Shown in pieces: positions 12,015 through 24,760 of a DNA stretch of 64,000 nucleotides (position 1 is its first letter; every line of letters starts with the position of its first letter). This DNA is from Euptelea pleiosperma. Taxonomy: Eukaryota > Streptophyta > Magnoliopsida > Ranunculales > Eupteleaceae. The position numbers were made by a program, and so were the translations under genes. The notes below the pieces were generated by a model, which searched no databases, was not told the origin of the DNA, and was given only the letters and a program-made list of their open reading frames with translations. The DNA is taken from the NCBI GenBank assembly GCA_035048495.1, contig CM068543.1, positions 33,791,096-33,855,095 of the forward strand. Direction: 5' to 3'.

Positions 12015-12399
12015 CATAAACTTCTTTTGTCTAAGGCCCTGCATAGTGACCACAGAAAAGTCTTCTAGAAAATATTTGTATGACGAAAGGTGTTGACCTA
12101 GAAAACCTTTTCGAACATTTAAAGGCAAGAATCGTTTCTACAAACTTTTCCATTTTGCTCCGTTATTAAAGACAGTTGTGTCTGAATCACTTCCCAATTC
12201 CCCTTGCAAGAAAATACAAAATACTGTTTGTATTCAGTCATCGAATGTGACGTGGACGGACGTTCTTGTCAAATATTCTTAATAAGACTTTTCAAATAAC
12301 AGAACCAATAGCCGTCCAGTGGATACCAAATTACCAAAGACTGAAAAGAAGCAGTTGTTGCAGCCACGTCAGGATTCAGATCCCGTACAAATTACAATA

Positions 12400-12709
12400 C
12401 AATGTTGATAAACTACAAAAATTAAAATTAAATAACCAACAAATCAACCGTTTCTCTCTCTCTCTCTCTCTCTCCTTGCAACATGTTGCTGTCCTCCAAT
12501 TTATTTTATTCTCGATCCAACTGTATTCTCTTGTTTTGCATAATTTTTTTTATCGTTCCGAGAATCTCGCCTTCGTCTCTCCCATTCTGTCCCTTCTCTC
12601 TCTTACCATCTCATTGATCAATCCGATACCATGGACACATTGTTGACATTATTATTCTTATCTCGAGAGATCGGAGTGTGCAAGGCGAGAGAGGTCCTTG
12701 ATCTGGACG
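12400..12709 (+). promoter_or_regulatory. Promoter/5' UTR of the U-box gene with CT tract
   Basis: The region before the ATG is pyrimidine-rich, with an uninterrupted CT tract at 12453-12474 and TCTCTCC runs up to about 12610. Such CT tracts are common in plant 5' UTRs. No convincing TATA box is seen close by. Confidence 0.5.
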
Positions 12710-15700
12710 ATGGCCGAGGGAGACGTCGGTCGATTCGGTCAGGTCCTCTTGGACCTTGTTCATGATATAGGACGGATCAGTGGGTTCCATGACGCCTTCA
12801 AAAGAGATTGCACCGATCTCTGTCGTAGAATTTCGCTTCTTTCCCATTTGTTTGAAGAGATCAGGGAATTCAATGGTGCCTGGCTACCCTCGGCTTCTTC
12901 CTCTTCTTCTTCTTCTTCTTGCTTGGATGATATGCTAGTGGCTCTCCAGGCCACTAAGCGACTACTTCTTGTTGCAGGGAATTTTGATTCCATCATATTT
13001 CTCGTAAGTCTATCCGTTTGTTTAATTGGATTGTTAACTGATTTTGGTACATGTTTGATTACATGAATGAAGATCTATCAGTGCATGATACATGCCATTT
13101 TCTTAGATTTTGATCCATTAGGATGGTTTCTTAATACTTTTTAGTGTTATTTGGAAGCAATTTGAATTTCTCAATATACTATGAATCTGTACTTGAGGAA
13201 TGTATGTTTCTTTCCTTAATTTTTGAATGTGCGATAATGGGTTTATTTAGTTTGTGAATTTTGATGATTTAGCCCACTATCTGCTCTAATTATAACTAGA
13301 TAGTGCAACACCGAGCCACGCTGACTTGAAACCCGCTTCGAACATTTTCACTGTGATCTAGAATCTTATCTTGGTGAACAAATTGTTCACAGAATTCGGC
13401 TCAGAAATCTTTCTTAGCGATCCTCTGTTCTCTGAGCTATCGAAACTAGAAACGCCCTCCTTGTTAGTGTTATTTTAAATTTCTGAAAAAAATACAGAAA
13501 ATGTTGTGTTTGTTGAAGTACTGTTGCTCTCAGGAGCAATAGGGATTCTTAAAATTGCTCACTAATGTTGGTTAATTCATCTTCAGTTCCCAATTTGTTT
13601 AAACTACAGAAAATTTCCCTCATTTTACACAAATGCAAACCTCCTATATGCATTTAATTATTTCCTTATCATCAAATTTCAAAGTCAAAAAGCTTTTCTG
13701 TAGCGAAAATTTGAAGTTTTCGTGCCTCTGAGCTTGAGTTTTTGGGGATGTATATGTATCTTCCTCTAGAGGTGAGGTGGTGCTGATGTGGATGAGCCGA
13801 TGCGTTGGATCCAATTATTGCTTCTTCACTTTCACATACATGTATCCTGGATCAACATTCAACTGAAGATGGGTACTGTAGGTGGGTAATTCAGTTAGAT
13901 GTATCCTTTGGGCTGTTGAGATTTGATACTTTCAGAATGTCCAACATCTTTCACGTTTCCAATTCAGGTGGAGCCTTGCTTATAGCACCTAACATGACTT
14001 GAAATTTTAATGATGACGTGAGGCTTAACACGTACGTAGTTTAAACATCATTCGTTCAAAACTGGCCGATCTGTTTCTTTGTTATTCATTTAAATTATTT
14101 GCTATTTTTACCAAAAGCCCTTCTATCTTCTCAATTACCGTACTTGGAAAAAAAATTACAAAGCAAAACTATCCGTTATGGTGATATATATCTCCTCAGA
14201 ACTTCTGGTTTTGTCTCTAAACCTTGTTGTCAACTGATGAAGGACGATGCGGGCAAGAAAATCGCCTTCGAATTCCAATGTGTGACATGGCAGTTGGAGA
14301 GAGCATTGGGGAACTTACCATATAATCATTTTGACATATCCGACGAAGTTCGAGAACAGGTAGCAGTTGAGAAATATATGCTGTCCTTTCTTTGACTGAA
14401 CTTACCACTAACACAAGCTCTGTGACTAGGTTGAATTGGTAAGGGCTCAACTGAGAAGAGCAACAGAAAGGCATGGGCCTCTGAATCCAAAATTATTTTC
14501 TTGTTCCTTACCCCAGCCACTTGACGGAGAAGTTGATCTCCGAGAATCGGGTGGCAGGATAGTTAGCAGCTTGCATGTTGATAACATAGGAAATGTTGGT
14601 CATGGATTTCAAGCAATGGTGGGTGAGACAGGAGGTAACATGGAACAGATGATGCATGAACTGGAAACAATGAAGAACCACTCTTCATCATCTGAGGCTT
14701 GTAAAGTGAACAATGCTGTTGCCATCAAGGCAGATCAATTGGCGAACAAGAGCTTGGAGGGAACTAAGAAGCCTGACTCCGTTGTAATTCCTGACGATTT
14801 CCGTTGCCCTATATCTCTTGAACTGATGAGGGATCCTGTTATTGTGGCCACAGGGCAGGTTGAGTTCACCCTATTGTTGCCACTATATATTTCTATCTTC
14901 TATGAAGCTTTTCCTGAGAATTCCAGGGTCTTTTAAAGATTCCTTCTCCTTAGGTTCTGATTTTATCTCCCTCTTGATTCTGCAGACTTATGAAAGGTCT
15001 TTTATACAGAGATGGATAGATTGTGGCAATAAAACATGTCCGAAAACTCAGCAGATGCTCCCTAATCTGACGCTTACCCCGAATTACGTATTGAGAAGTC
15101 TTATTACACAGTGGTGTGAAAAGCATAAAATTGAGCAGCCAATGGGATCCACAAATGGAAGGATAAGAAAGAGTGATGGATCATTTCATGAAGTTAGTGG
15201 TGACAGAGCAGCCATCAATGCTCTGGTCCGTAAGCTCTCCAGTCGGTCAGTTGAGGAGCGGAGAAATGCTGTCTCTGAAATCCGATCACTATCCAAAAGA
15301 AGCACAGACAATCGGATACTGATAGCGGAGTCGGGAGCTATTCCAATTCTAGTCAACCTGTTAACGACAGAAGATGTGAGAACACAAGAAAATGTGGTCA
15401 CATCCATTCTCAACCTTTCTATATATGAGAATAACAAGGAGCTGATAATGCTTGCTGGGGCTGTTCCTTCGATCGTCCAAGTCCTTAGGATGGGAAGCAT
15501 GGAAGCCAGGGAGAATGCAGCAGCAACCCTTTTTAGCTTGTCACTTTTAGATGAGAACAAGATAACCATTGGGGCATCTGGGGCGATACCAGCTTTGGTG
15601 GATTTGCTTCAAAATGGAAGCTTGAGAGGGAAGAAAGATGCCGCGACAGCACTGTTCAACTTGTGCATTTATCAGGGGAACAAGGGCCGTGCAGTGAGGA

Positions 15701-16056
15701 CAGGGATTCTCGTGCCGCTGATAAAGATGCTCACAGATTCAAGCAATTGCATGGTAGATGAAGCTCTCACAATACTGTCAGTTCTCGCCAGTCACCAAGA
15801 AGGTAAGGTGGCCATAGCAAAGGCTAGCACCATTCCTGTTTTGATAGACCTTATGAGAACAGGCCTACCACGCAACAAGGAGAATGCGGCCGCCATCCTA
15901 CTTGCCTTATGCAAGAAAGATGTTGAGAACCTTGCCTGTATAGGCAGATTGTGCGCGGTCATACCTCTGACGGAGCTTGCTAAGAGTGGTACAGAGAGGG
16001 CCAAACGAAAGGCTACTTCACTGTTGGAGCATCTTCGAAAGTTGCAGCAGCTCTAA
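12710..16056 (+). CDS. PUB14: U-box/ARM-repeat E3 ubiquitin ligase, PUB13/14-like
   Basis: This is a predicted plant U-box E3 ubiquitin ligase that would pass ubiquitin from an E2 to substrates bound by its ARM repeats. Four exons join in phase 0: 12710-13003, 14243-14359, 14430-14858 and 14986-16056, giving 636 residues, the usual length for PUB12/13/14 proteins. The N-terminal UND-type helical region covers about residues 1-230 and has a polyserine stretch near 63-71. The U-box (about 256-332) has the hallmark PDDFRCPISLELMRDPVIVA and later CPKTQQ and the TPNYVLRSLI helix. About six ARM repeats follow (353-632) and end in ERAKRKA. Donors are GTAAGT, GTAGCA and GTTGAG; acceptors end AG. The first ATG in frame (MAEGDVG) was chosen. 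The acceptor of exon 2 is the least certain splice site. No break was seen, so the gene looks intact. The paralogue name (PUB13 or PUB14) is inferred from memory of the family. Confidence 0.93.
13004..14242 (+). other. Large first intron of the U-box gene
   Basis: The 1239-bp intron runs from a GTAAGT donor to an AG at 14241-14242. It is AT-rich with stops in all frames. No mobile element with clear ends was recognised in it. Confidence 0.75.
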
Positions 16057-16772
16057 ATGTGTGGTAATAGTCAAAAGGATTTCATTATTTTTTTTTTTTC
16101 ATTTGTTTTCAATCACCTGCAACCAAAGACTATATTCTTTTCGGGCATGTAGAATGAAAATTTGAACATGAGAAAATGACCAATTTGGCATTGTTTCTGT
16201 GTATTGTTTATCTTCATTATGATTGTGCAAGAAATTTAATTTATGTATTTGTTCTCGTACAGTCCTTGACTAAACAAGTTTCTTTTTTCTGTCTGATCTA
16301 TTGTAGGATAACATTTCTGCACTATTCCATTGGAATTGTTATTAGAATTCAAGGAATTGTTATTACAATTGGGGTAGAATTTTTATTGGCGTATATTATA
16401 GATATTGTAATTATAAGGTGAGCCCCATAATTTGGGATGAATATGGCTTGTATTTTGGGAGATATTCGCGTTTCCGTTGAGCTAAAAAAACTTAAGAGTT
16501 AAAATCATTATTTTTCTACTGTGATTTTCTATGGATCATGTAGGTCTCATAAGCCATGTGGGCTTGGGCCAATAAAATACATTTGATTTTATTTATTTTA
16601 TTAATGAATATTTGATAACCAAAGTTGTTATTTTTGCATCATTTCTTAATTAATGCACGGGGTTAGGAAATTGGCCTCTTTGACCCATTTATGTTCTTAT
16701 ATTATTCACATTGTTATGTTAGATATTGCTGTATGAATTAATCTAATTAATGAATTTTAATTTCCTTGGTAT
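16057..16772 (+). other. 3' UTR and downstream spacer of the U-box gene
   Basis: AT-rich DNA follows the TAA stop. No canonical AATAAA lies within the first 500 bp; the first AATAAA is at about 16571. A variant signal is therefore likely. No other gene is seen. Confidence 0.5.
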
Positions 16773-18330
16773 TGATACGAAATGACCTAGAGGGGGTGAA
16801 TAGGTCTATTTTTAAATTATGATAAGTTGATTACTAAGATATAAGGATTAATTTAAATAGATGTGGAACAGTAATCAACTTACGCAATATGAATATATAG
16901 ACAAATAATCCATAACACAAATAATATATATAGTGGTTCGGTGTCTAACACCTACGTCTACTCTCAAAAGCTCCAATGAGTTAACACCTTCTTAATTCTA
17001 TCATTTAAGATACCTTACAATGATAAAGACCTAAGCTCAATCACAATTGGGACAATCACAAAGTCTAGTCGCAACTAAACTCCACTAAGCTGATACCTTT
17101 TTAATTCACTCACTTAAGCACACCTCATAATGATTTAATAGGTAAAGGACCCACACAAAGTCTCATTAGACCCAAACTCCAACTTAGTCAATAATTGACT
17201 TGACTCAAGCAAAGTAACAAATGGTAATATTTCAACCTAAGAACCCTTCTAAAAAGGCTCACAACTAATAAACAAAGTTACCTTTGAAATGGTAAGATCA
17301 GATCGAGAAGAAAGCTTCGATGATGAAGCCAAATGCCAGACACTTCACCAACGAAGGCTTAGACAACTTGCAAAGGATGCTTATATTGTATCAAGGCAAT
17401 TCTACACAAATTTGGCTCAAATGAACTTGCAAGAGGTTGCTCAACAAATCCAGGTAAGTCTCCGAAAGATCTCCATAAATGGTCAAGGACAATGGAGAAC
17501 AAAGAGAGGTTTTTCTCACAAAATGTCTCTTTTTAGGAGCTCAAAGCAAGGCAAAGGATGTATGAGGAGTTATGTAAAATAATAAAAGAGGGGAGGTCTA
17601 TTTATAACTTTTGCGGGTCAAAGGGGATTAGTTGTTTCACGAGCGCTCAGATCGAGTTGATAGAGGACTGGTCAATCGGCCTGACTGACTAATCGACTTC
17701 AAGCCCGGTTGACCGATCTGGAGATTGGTCGACCTCCTGGCCAGTCACTTTGTATGCTCACCAATTAACCCCTCCCCAATGTTTGTTCAAAAGCTCAAGG
17801 TTCAAAAGGGCCAATCACTCTTTTGGTATGCTCACCAAGGGGATTAGTTGTTTCACGAGCGCTCAGATCGAGTTGATAGAGGACTGGTCAATCGGCCTGA
17901 CTGACTGATCGACTTCAAGGCCGGTTTACCGATCTGGAGATTGGTCGACCTCTTGGCCAGTCGCTTGGTATGCTCACCAATCAACCCCTCCCCAGTGTTT
18001 GTTCAAAAGCTCAAGGTTCAAAAGGGCCAATCACTCTTTGGACAAGATGGATCTAAACTTTTTTTAAGTAGTTTAATACAAAGGGACAAGCAGGTAATCC
18101 AATCGAGATCCCATAGGACACAACCATCCGAACCCCAAAGCTAGGGAACCTCCTAAAGAGTTGGTAGAAGAACTCTAAAGCGCATCATTAGTTTGATAAA
18201 TCTAAAATCCGAGGTGAGGCAACTAAATCGCCATGTCCAATTCTACGAGTTCAAAATACTAATAACATTGAACAAATCATCAAGGAATAGGAAATAAAAT
18301 ACCCAAGGATCTCCTAGAATGAACAACACA
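16773..18330 (+). mobile_element. Probable LTR (solo or truncated), copia-like
   Basis: The sequence begins TGATACGAAATGACCTAGAG and soon carries GGGGGTGAATAGG and GTGGTTCGGTGTC, phrases typical of plant copia LTR starts. A TATA-like CTATTTATAAC lies at 17599. A 216-bp tandem duplication with GGTCGACC motifs follows. The right end (near 18300) and the TSD are not resolved, and no gag or pol is attached. Confidence 0.5.
17621..18052. repeat. 216-bp tandem duplication
   Basis: Two adjacent copies (17621-17836 and 17837-18052) both begin AAGGGGATTAGTTG and carry GAGCGCTCAGATCGAG, CAATCGGCCTGACTGACT and GGTCGACCTC. Differences are few, so the duplication is recent relative to its surroundings. 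Confidence 0.9.
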
Positions 18331-18588
18331 TGGATTATAACTTTACAATTAATACATTATTTAATTAATTAAATTCTTGATTTATTAATTTAATTTAATA
18401 TTTCGTAGGGTGTATGCACTGAGGTGGGGAGTACCCACAACTTGTAAAAATTGTTGGCTACTCTTTAGGGAGTTATTGTACTCCCCAAGAGAGAGATGAT
18501 GTTGTAGCAAGTGACACCTACTTGAGTGAAGTCATTGGAAACATTGGACTCCACATCTTTCAGACGTAATTTTACTCAAACTTGTTGT

Positions 18589-19600
18589 AATGCCCCTCAT
18601 TTTTATTTTATTAATTAAATATTGATATGGTTAGTAATGCATCAATTATACTTTAATTGTGCTATGTTTGTTGTATGGCTTTTAGAGCTATTTTAGAGAC
18701 TGTTTGGGCTTGTTTAGGACCTAGCTAGTTAGTAGGCCAATTGATACCTATGGGCCTTAGTCCCCCTAAATTAGGGTTTTAGACCTTTCATATTTATGCC
18801 TAAGTCAAATTAACAAAAATCAATTTTCACTCATTAGATGCCCTAATCTCTCATCTCTTCCCTTTTTTTCTCTCTTTCCTTGTGTTTGTTGGAGCTAAGA
18901 TTTGGCAAAACCCTTGGATCGTCGGTGGATCTCTATTAGAGTTTTTGTTTAGCGATTATAGGCAAGTGAACGACCATTATATGTATTTTTGTTGTTTGTT
19001 TTAATTGATAATATGTTCATTTTCTTGTTTAGAAAGCATGTTTAGGATTTTATGTTATTTTCTCCTTTGATCCATACATATAGTGTGTTCGTCTTCGGGT
19101 GGAGCCCGACATTGCTGTAGGTCGCGCTCCACACTGAGCTCGCCGGGATGCAGGGGCGATGCGCACTTACTGGGGGTCTCCGAGGGTAGCGCCCCAAAAG
19201 GAAAAATTAGTATGATTAGTTTGTTTTAGAAAAAAACATAGTTTGCTCCTTGGGTTTGGGTTTTCATATGGATTTTGATTGGGATTCTAAACCCTGGTAT
19301 TGTTCAAGTGTTTTTAATAGATTCTATATTAAATCTAGTTTCCAAAACATATTCGTTTGTATTTTTTGGAGTTTAGTAAATTGAACAGTGAATTTAATAA
19401 GTTGCTTGTAAGTTTTTGTCTGCTGTAATTCGTTCGAACGAATTCAAACTCTTTCAAATGAAACTGAAGTCATTTGAACGAGTTACACATTTCATTCGAA
19501 CGATATCGGTAGAACGTTGACATTTTGAGTTTCGACGCCTGTACTGGCATATAATCACCTCGGGTCGTGCGTCAATCCCAGGTACTTGCAAGTATTATTT
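18589..19600 (+). mobile_element. LTR-like sequence, probable gypsy
   Basis: TGTAATGCCCCTCATTTT at the left end resembles the start of plant chromovirus LTRs. It is followed by a pyrimidine-rich stretch and then a GC-rich 110-bp island (19085-19195) ending in GAGGGTAGCGCCCC. The right end and the internal region were not identified. Confidence 0.45.
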
Positions 19601-19869
19601 TTTGTTGGTTCTAGAAGTTATTGACTGAATCATTAGATACTTGTGGTTGCATTTTCATAGAATAATAATCTTGACAACAACTAAGATATCATATGTTAAT
19701 ATTTTTATGATTTGTTAATCATGTTAGTTGTTAGTTAATGGTAAACATGTTGATATGTGCGTATGTTGCAAAACCTATCGCTTTGTCTATCATGACAATA
19801 TAGATGTGTTGCCAAGCATGTTGATAGTATGTTTATCATTAGATTATGATATATTACGAGTTAGGTTAA

Positions 19870-20083
19870 GCATTTCTACATACTAGGGTTAATAATGTTG
19901 GTTGTGTTCGAGCTTTTTTTATAGGTCATTAAATGGTTATGTGTTGAGATCCTTTCTCAACTTGTATTGGGATTGCGTTCTTGAGGCACAAGTTGAGAAC
20001 GGATCCCAATACATAACCATTTAATGACCTATAAAAAAAGCTCGAACACAACCAACATCATTAACCCTAGTATGTAGAAATGC
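19870..20083. repeat. Near-perfect 96-bp inverted repeat with 22-nt loop
   Basis: The left arm is 19870-19965 and the right arm 19988-20083. About 92 of 96 positions pair, and at least two of the mismatches would be G-U pairs in RNA. The loop is 19966-19987. Part of the arm sequence (GTATTGGGATCCGTTCTCAA) occurs a third time near 20191. Confidence 0.95.
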
Positions 20084-21157
20084 ACAATATTTATTAGATT
20101 TTGTGATTAGTTATTAATTATTCTTTTTCAATTATGCATGGTTTGATTTTATATTAATTTGAAATTAATGAAATTTTCAGATTCTCATGATGTATTGGGA
20201 TCCGTTCTCAACTTAATCCTCGAGATTTGTGCACGAATAGAGATATTCTAGTGTACGAATAGCGAGGCGTGATACGGAAACCTAATGCAACAATGATTTG
20301 GAAACCTTGTTCAACTCAAACATTGAATCCTAGTTCTTCTATAAATTTTAAATTAGAAATCTTGTAATAGAATTAGAAAAACCTTATAATAAAATTAGAA
20401 CCCTCTTGTAATAGAATTAGAAAACCCTTTTCCTTGTTAATTAAACTAAGAAAGCTTTTGTCTTAAACTTGTGAAACCTAAAGGGTTGTCCCTTATGCCC
20501 TATTGCATGAAAGATTCATATTTGTGTTGACAAATTTCGTATCAAACCTAGTGAGTCAAGGTTATTATGTTTGTCAATGTTTGAGTGTTGTTCTGGATGT
20601 GTATGTGAAGACAAAGCATTAAACTCAGTTGTTTGATGATCATATGCGTGCCTAAAGACTTGATGAACTCACACAACCACATTTCTAGGTTGGTAAGTGA
20701 CGGACAATATTTTTCTCAGTCGTTGTAACTTACTATCTAATCAAGATAAAATCTGCAAAAACCAATTAGCAATTTAAGCATAGTGCAAATATAGGGATCG
20801 AACCAGAAAGAGGGGTGATGAATAGTGAAGTAACTTGATCAAACACATATAATTCTTGCCAAAATAAAATATTTATTAACTCTAATTTAGAGAACAAGTT
20901 TTAACAAGTCATCAACATAGGTTGTCAATCTCTCTAATGACTGAAAAAATTATACTTGATAAGCAAAATAAAGCAAAACTAAACTAAAAGAAAAAAAAAT
21001 ACAAGAATGACAAATAAAATACTTAAAGAAATAAAAAAAAAGAGCAAAGATATCCAATGCCAAGAGAACAATGTAGCCGTAAGAGGTGTGTAGCCGAGAG
21101 AGATGGCCAGCCAGAGAGTAGCCCAGAGAAAAACGTCGTCCATTGTCTATTGAAGGT

Positions 21158-21169
21158 CCTTTTATAGAC
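21158..21169 (-). promoter_or_regulatory. TATA box of minus-strand LTR
   Basis: The minus strand reads GTCTATAAAAGG, an LTR-promoter TATA box placed inside the left LTR of the gag-only element. Confidence 0.55.
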
Positions 21170-23651
21170 TGAGATGTGTAATATGCTTTCTATCTTTAGT
21201 AAATTATGACTTTATTTTCTTAGAAAAATATTTTCAAAGATGGACACAATTATATAAAATATCTTTTTCTTTTCTTAATAGAATCACTTACTAAATTATC
21301 TTTTTGAAACTTCATTTTGAAAATTAATAAAATACATTTTCTTTTCCCAATGGAATCGATCACTAATTTATTATTTTAAAACTTCATTTTGAAAATTAAT
21401 AAAATACATTTTCTTTTCCCAATGGAATCAATCACTAATTTATTATTTTAAAACTTCATTTTGAAAACTAATAAAATATTCTTTTATTTTACAAAAGAAA
21501 TTTTCTTTTGATAGGATATTTCTTTCTTAAACATTCCATTAGTTTTTAAATTGCAAAAACCAAAACCACTACTATTTTTGGAAAGCCATCCTCATGCCTT
21601 TTGTAATCTGGACCATTCATTTTGTTGTAATCTAAACCACCTTGGTCTACCAACTTAGCCCACTACATTGGCCCACATGTTGACCCAACTTCTGGCCCAT
21701 CAACGTAGCCCACCCTTTTGCCCAGATTTGGACTTTTGTACATGAGCTTTTGGGCTTGGACTTATGCTTACTTTAGTCTTGGGCTCGGGTACCTAATGAG
21801 ATAGAATCATTAATATAAAGCAATTGACTATTATTAAGAGATATCTAATATACAATTGGTGAAAAGAAAATATCCTATTATTCATCTATTTTTCATCTAA
21901 TTTTGAGGATTTATGTAGGATAATTTTAATAATTAACTAAAGAAAATGAGATAAAAATACATAAAATGCTGGCATATCACACTCCCCAACCAAGATATTG
22001 CTAGTCCGTAGCAATTCATGCGATCCACCAAATAAAATAAAAAGAAAAAGAGAAAAAAAATTACAACTTTTGCAGGCCATCACGATTGCATTTAGCGTAT
22101 GCAGCAAGCCCTTAAATGCCTAGGTTACCCGTAGTGGACAAGTTTGACTTGTGAGGATTTGTAGTAAATATACCCATAAAATTTAAATCATTCAACTTTT
22201 TTTTTTAAATCCTTTAGAACACCCTCCAAATGTAAGAAAAATATCCGATTAGATTAGGAAGGTGGAATACAAAACTTAGGATAATAACTATAAAGCAAGA
22301 CCTACAATCCTCTATTTTTTATTTCAAAATTATAAAAAGAACTAAGCTAGAGGATAAAATAAATTTTTTTACATAATTTATTCAAGCATCAAACTCAAGA
22401 TTAATTAGGCATTGGTTATTTTTTATTTTCAGCCATTTATTCCAAAAAATTCAAGATAGAGTCCGAATCATTAACTTTCCTTTAGAGAAATTCTAGAACA
22501 ATGTGACTTTGAGTGCATGTGAAGTCTGACAGATAATTAGAGGGTCAATTTCTTAAAGCAAAAGTGAATTTCTAATCACCAAAGAAATGGTCGGATTAAC
22601 CTAAGGACCCAATTCAAAACTAAGATACATGTTCGGGTTAACAAGCGGTTTGGATGTTCACCTTAATACCTTCATGGGATTTATCTGTCATATTCTGGTT
22701 TACTCATATTTTTACAACGACCGCTTTCCCACTATTTTTCAGAAACAAGAATCATTGAAACTTTTAATAAATTTTCTTTTTAACTGCAGATAGTCTCTTG
22801 ACATTTCTTCATCATATTCAGCACTTTCTTTTTTCATAATAGAGATTTTTTCTCAATACAATACAAAGAAAATAGGCAGCCCTTTCATTGTACCCGATGT
22901 AATTCACGAGTTGTTTTCTAAAGCATATTTATACCCAGTTCTATTTTTCTTCTTTCCCAGCCAACCAAATGAATCAATTAGTCAAAATTCATTAGACTTG
23001 GTCTTTCTTAACACTTCTAGGCAATCATTAGGTCACAACCACTAAAATAACCTAAACTCTAGCAATCTGTCAGATGTGTAGTAGACTTTTCAAATATCAA
23101 AAGTTTCTAAAATTCATTACTTGAGAGTTAATAATAAGGACTTAATATTAAACATTAGAATTTTGTTGTTTAAAGTTTTCACCATATGCCTTCATAATCT
23201 AGAATTTAATAGCTAAATAGAAGAAATGCAAGCAAAGAGAAAACAAAAATAACAACTATTTTTTTTTTTGAAAAATGAGAAATGCTTCAGTCAATACTAT
23301 TAACAGAAATTATCCTAAAAATGAAGCAGGAGTCCACAGCCCCCAACCTAAATCAAACATTGTCCTTAATGTTTCAACAAATGAGCATCAGCAATACTAA
23401 TAGAGAGGGTGTAAGAGAACATCCTAAAAAAATAAAAATAAAATAAAAATGATAAAAATAAAAACTAAAATACAATAATATACACCAAAGTCCTCACGTC
23501 AGCGAAAGGATTTTCAAGAACTACATTGAGGAAGGAAGTTTTGGCTTTTCATCATGACTTCTAAAAATATTTTTCATCTTGGGAGAAAAAATCACAATGT
23601 TAGCCATATTTGATAGAATTTTTAAAAACCAAATTGAATATTGAAGTTTGA

Positions 23652-24760
23652 TTAAATGACTATTGTTCTTAAAACGTTACCAATATTATCAGAATTTGAC
23701 ATTATAGAAGTAAGAGATTGATACACCTTTTCCTCAAATTTCTTAGTTTGGAGTTGCCTTTGCACTCCAACTGTTTCCTCAAGATGAGGCCCATGATTAT
23801 GGATTACTAGATTGTGTCTCATTATAGAAGCAAGAGATGGATACACCTCCTAAAATTCTTTGTTTGGAATTCCCTTTGCACTCCAACCGTTTCCTCAAGA
23901 TGAGGCTCATGATTACCGGATTGAGTCTCATTATGTCTTTCATAAACAAACTTATTGCATGTTCATGTTCCTTAAGGTCTTTTAATAATTTTGTCTCTTG
24001 GTCCATGATTATCTAAAAAGAAATATCAAGAAAGGGAGTCTTATCATGATCTGGGTAAGAACATGTAAGCTCACATGATAGAGCCAAAAGATTGAATTTA
24101 GGGACCTTAATAAGATAGAGAATTAATTCAATTGTTATGATGGGCAATGGTTCAATTGGAGATTCTTTCTATGTCAAAACAAGAGGTATAATCTGAAAGA
24201 ATTTGCACTTCATTATTAACATCATTGTATAGGTTAGAGATGTGGGATTCCACAATATCAGGCAAAAATATGCCATCCCTACAGTCACCATCCTCATCAA
24301 CATCATCATCACAATATTTAGAACAAGCACCAAATGGGGTAAAACAAGTTTTTGAAGGCTTTGCATGTTCGTTTGGTTGATGATATTCATACTATGTAAG
24401 TATGCTTCGAACGCTTCCTCTAGGGTCTCATCTGAAGAGGGTACATAAGATGTACAAGTAGAAGACTATGTAGGATAGTTAGCACCATGCCCATTTGTAA
24501 GAATTTGCATATTTGTTTGGTTGATGACATACTATGTAAGTATGTTTCGAACGCTTCCTCTAGGGTCTCCTTTGAAGAGGGTACATAAGATGTACAAGAA
24601 GAAGACCATGTAGGATCGTTAGCACCTTGCTCATTTGTAAGAATTTGCGTGTTTGTTTGGTTGATGATATTCATACTATGTAAGTATGCTTTGAACGCTT
24701 CTTCTAGGGTCTCCTCTTAAGAGGGTACATGAGATGTATAAGAAGAAGGCCATTTAGGAT
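23652..24760 (-). pseudogene. Gag-like reading frames with internal tandem repeats
   Basis: On the minus strand, 24160-24760 encodes three successive copies of a module of about 50-57 codons. Each has a TLEEAFEAYLHSM-type core followed by NQTN. At 23699-23940 another block of about 120 bp is tandemly doubled (units begin at about 23699 and 23819) and encodes LEETVGVQRQLQ/LRKRLECKG-like segments. Stops and frame shifts separate the pieces. TLEEAF-type segments resemble coiled-coil repeats in gag C-termini of plant gypsy elements, but this is a weak likeness. No protease, RT or integrase motif was found on either side. Confidence 0.55.

Noticed and set aside
15186..16004. Minus-strand frames of 127 and 70 codons
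   Set aside because: They are antisense shadows of the ARM-repeat exon of the U-box gene.
17289..17582. 97-codon frame as a gene
   Set aside because: It sits inside an LTR-like region, has no recognised domain, and gives no supporting splice or promoter context.
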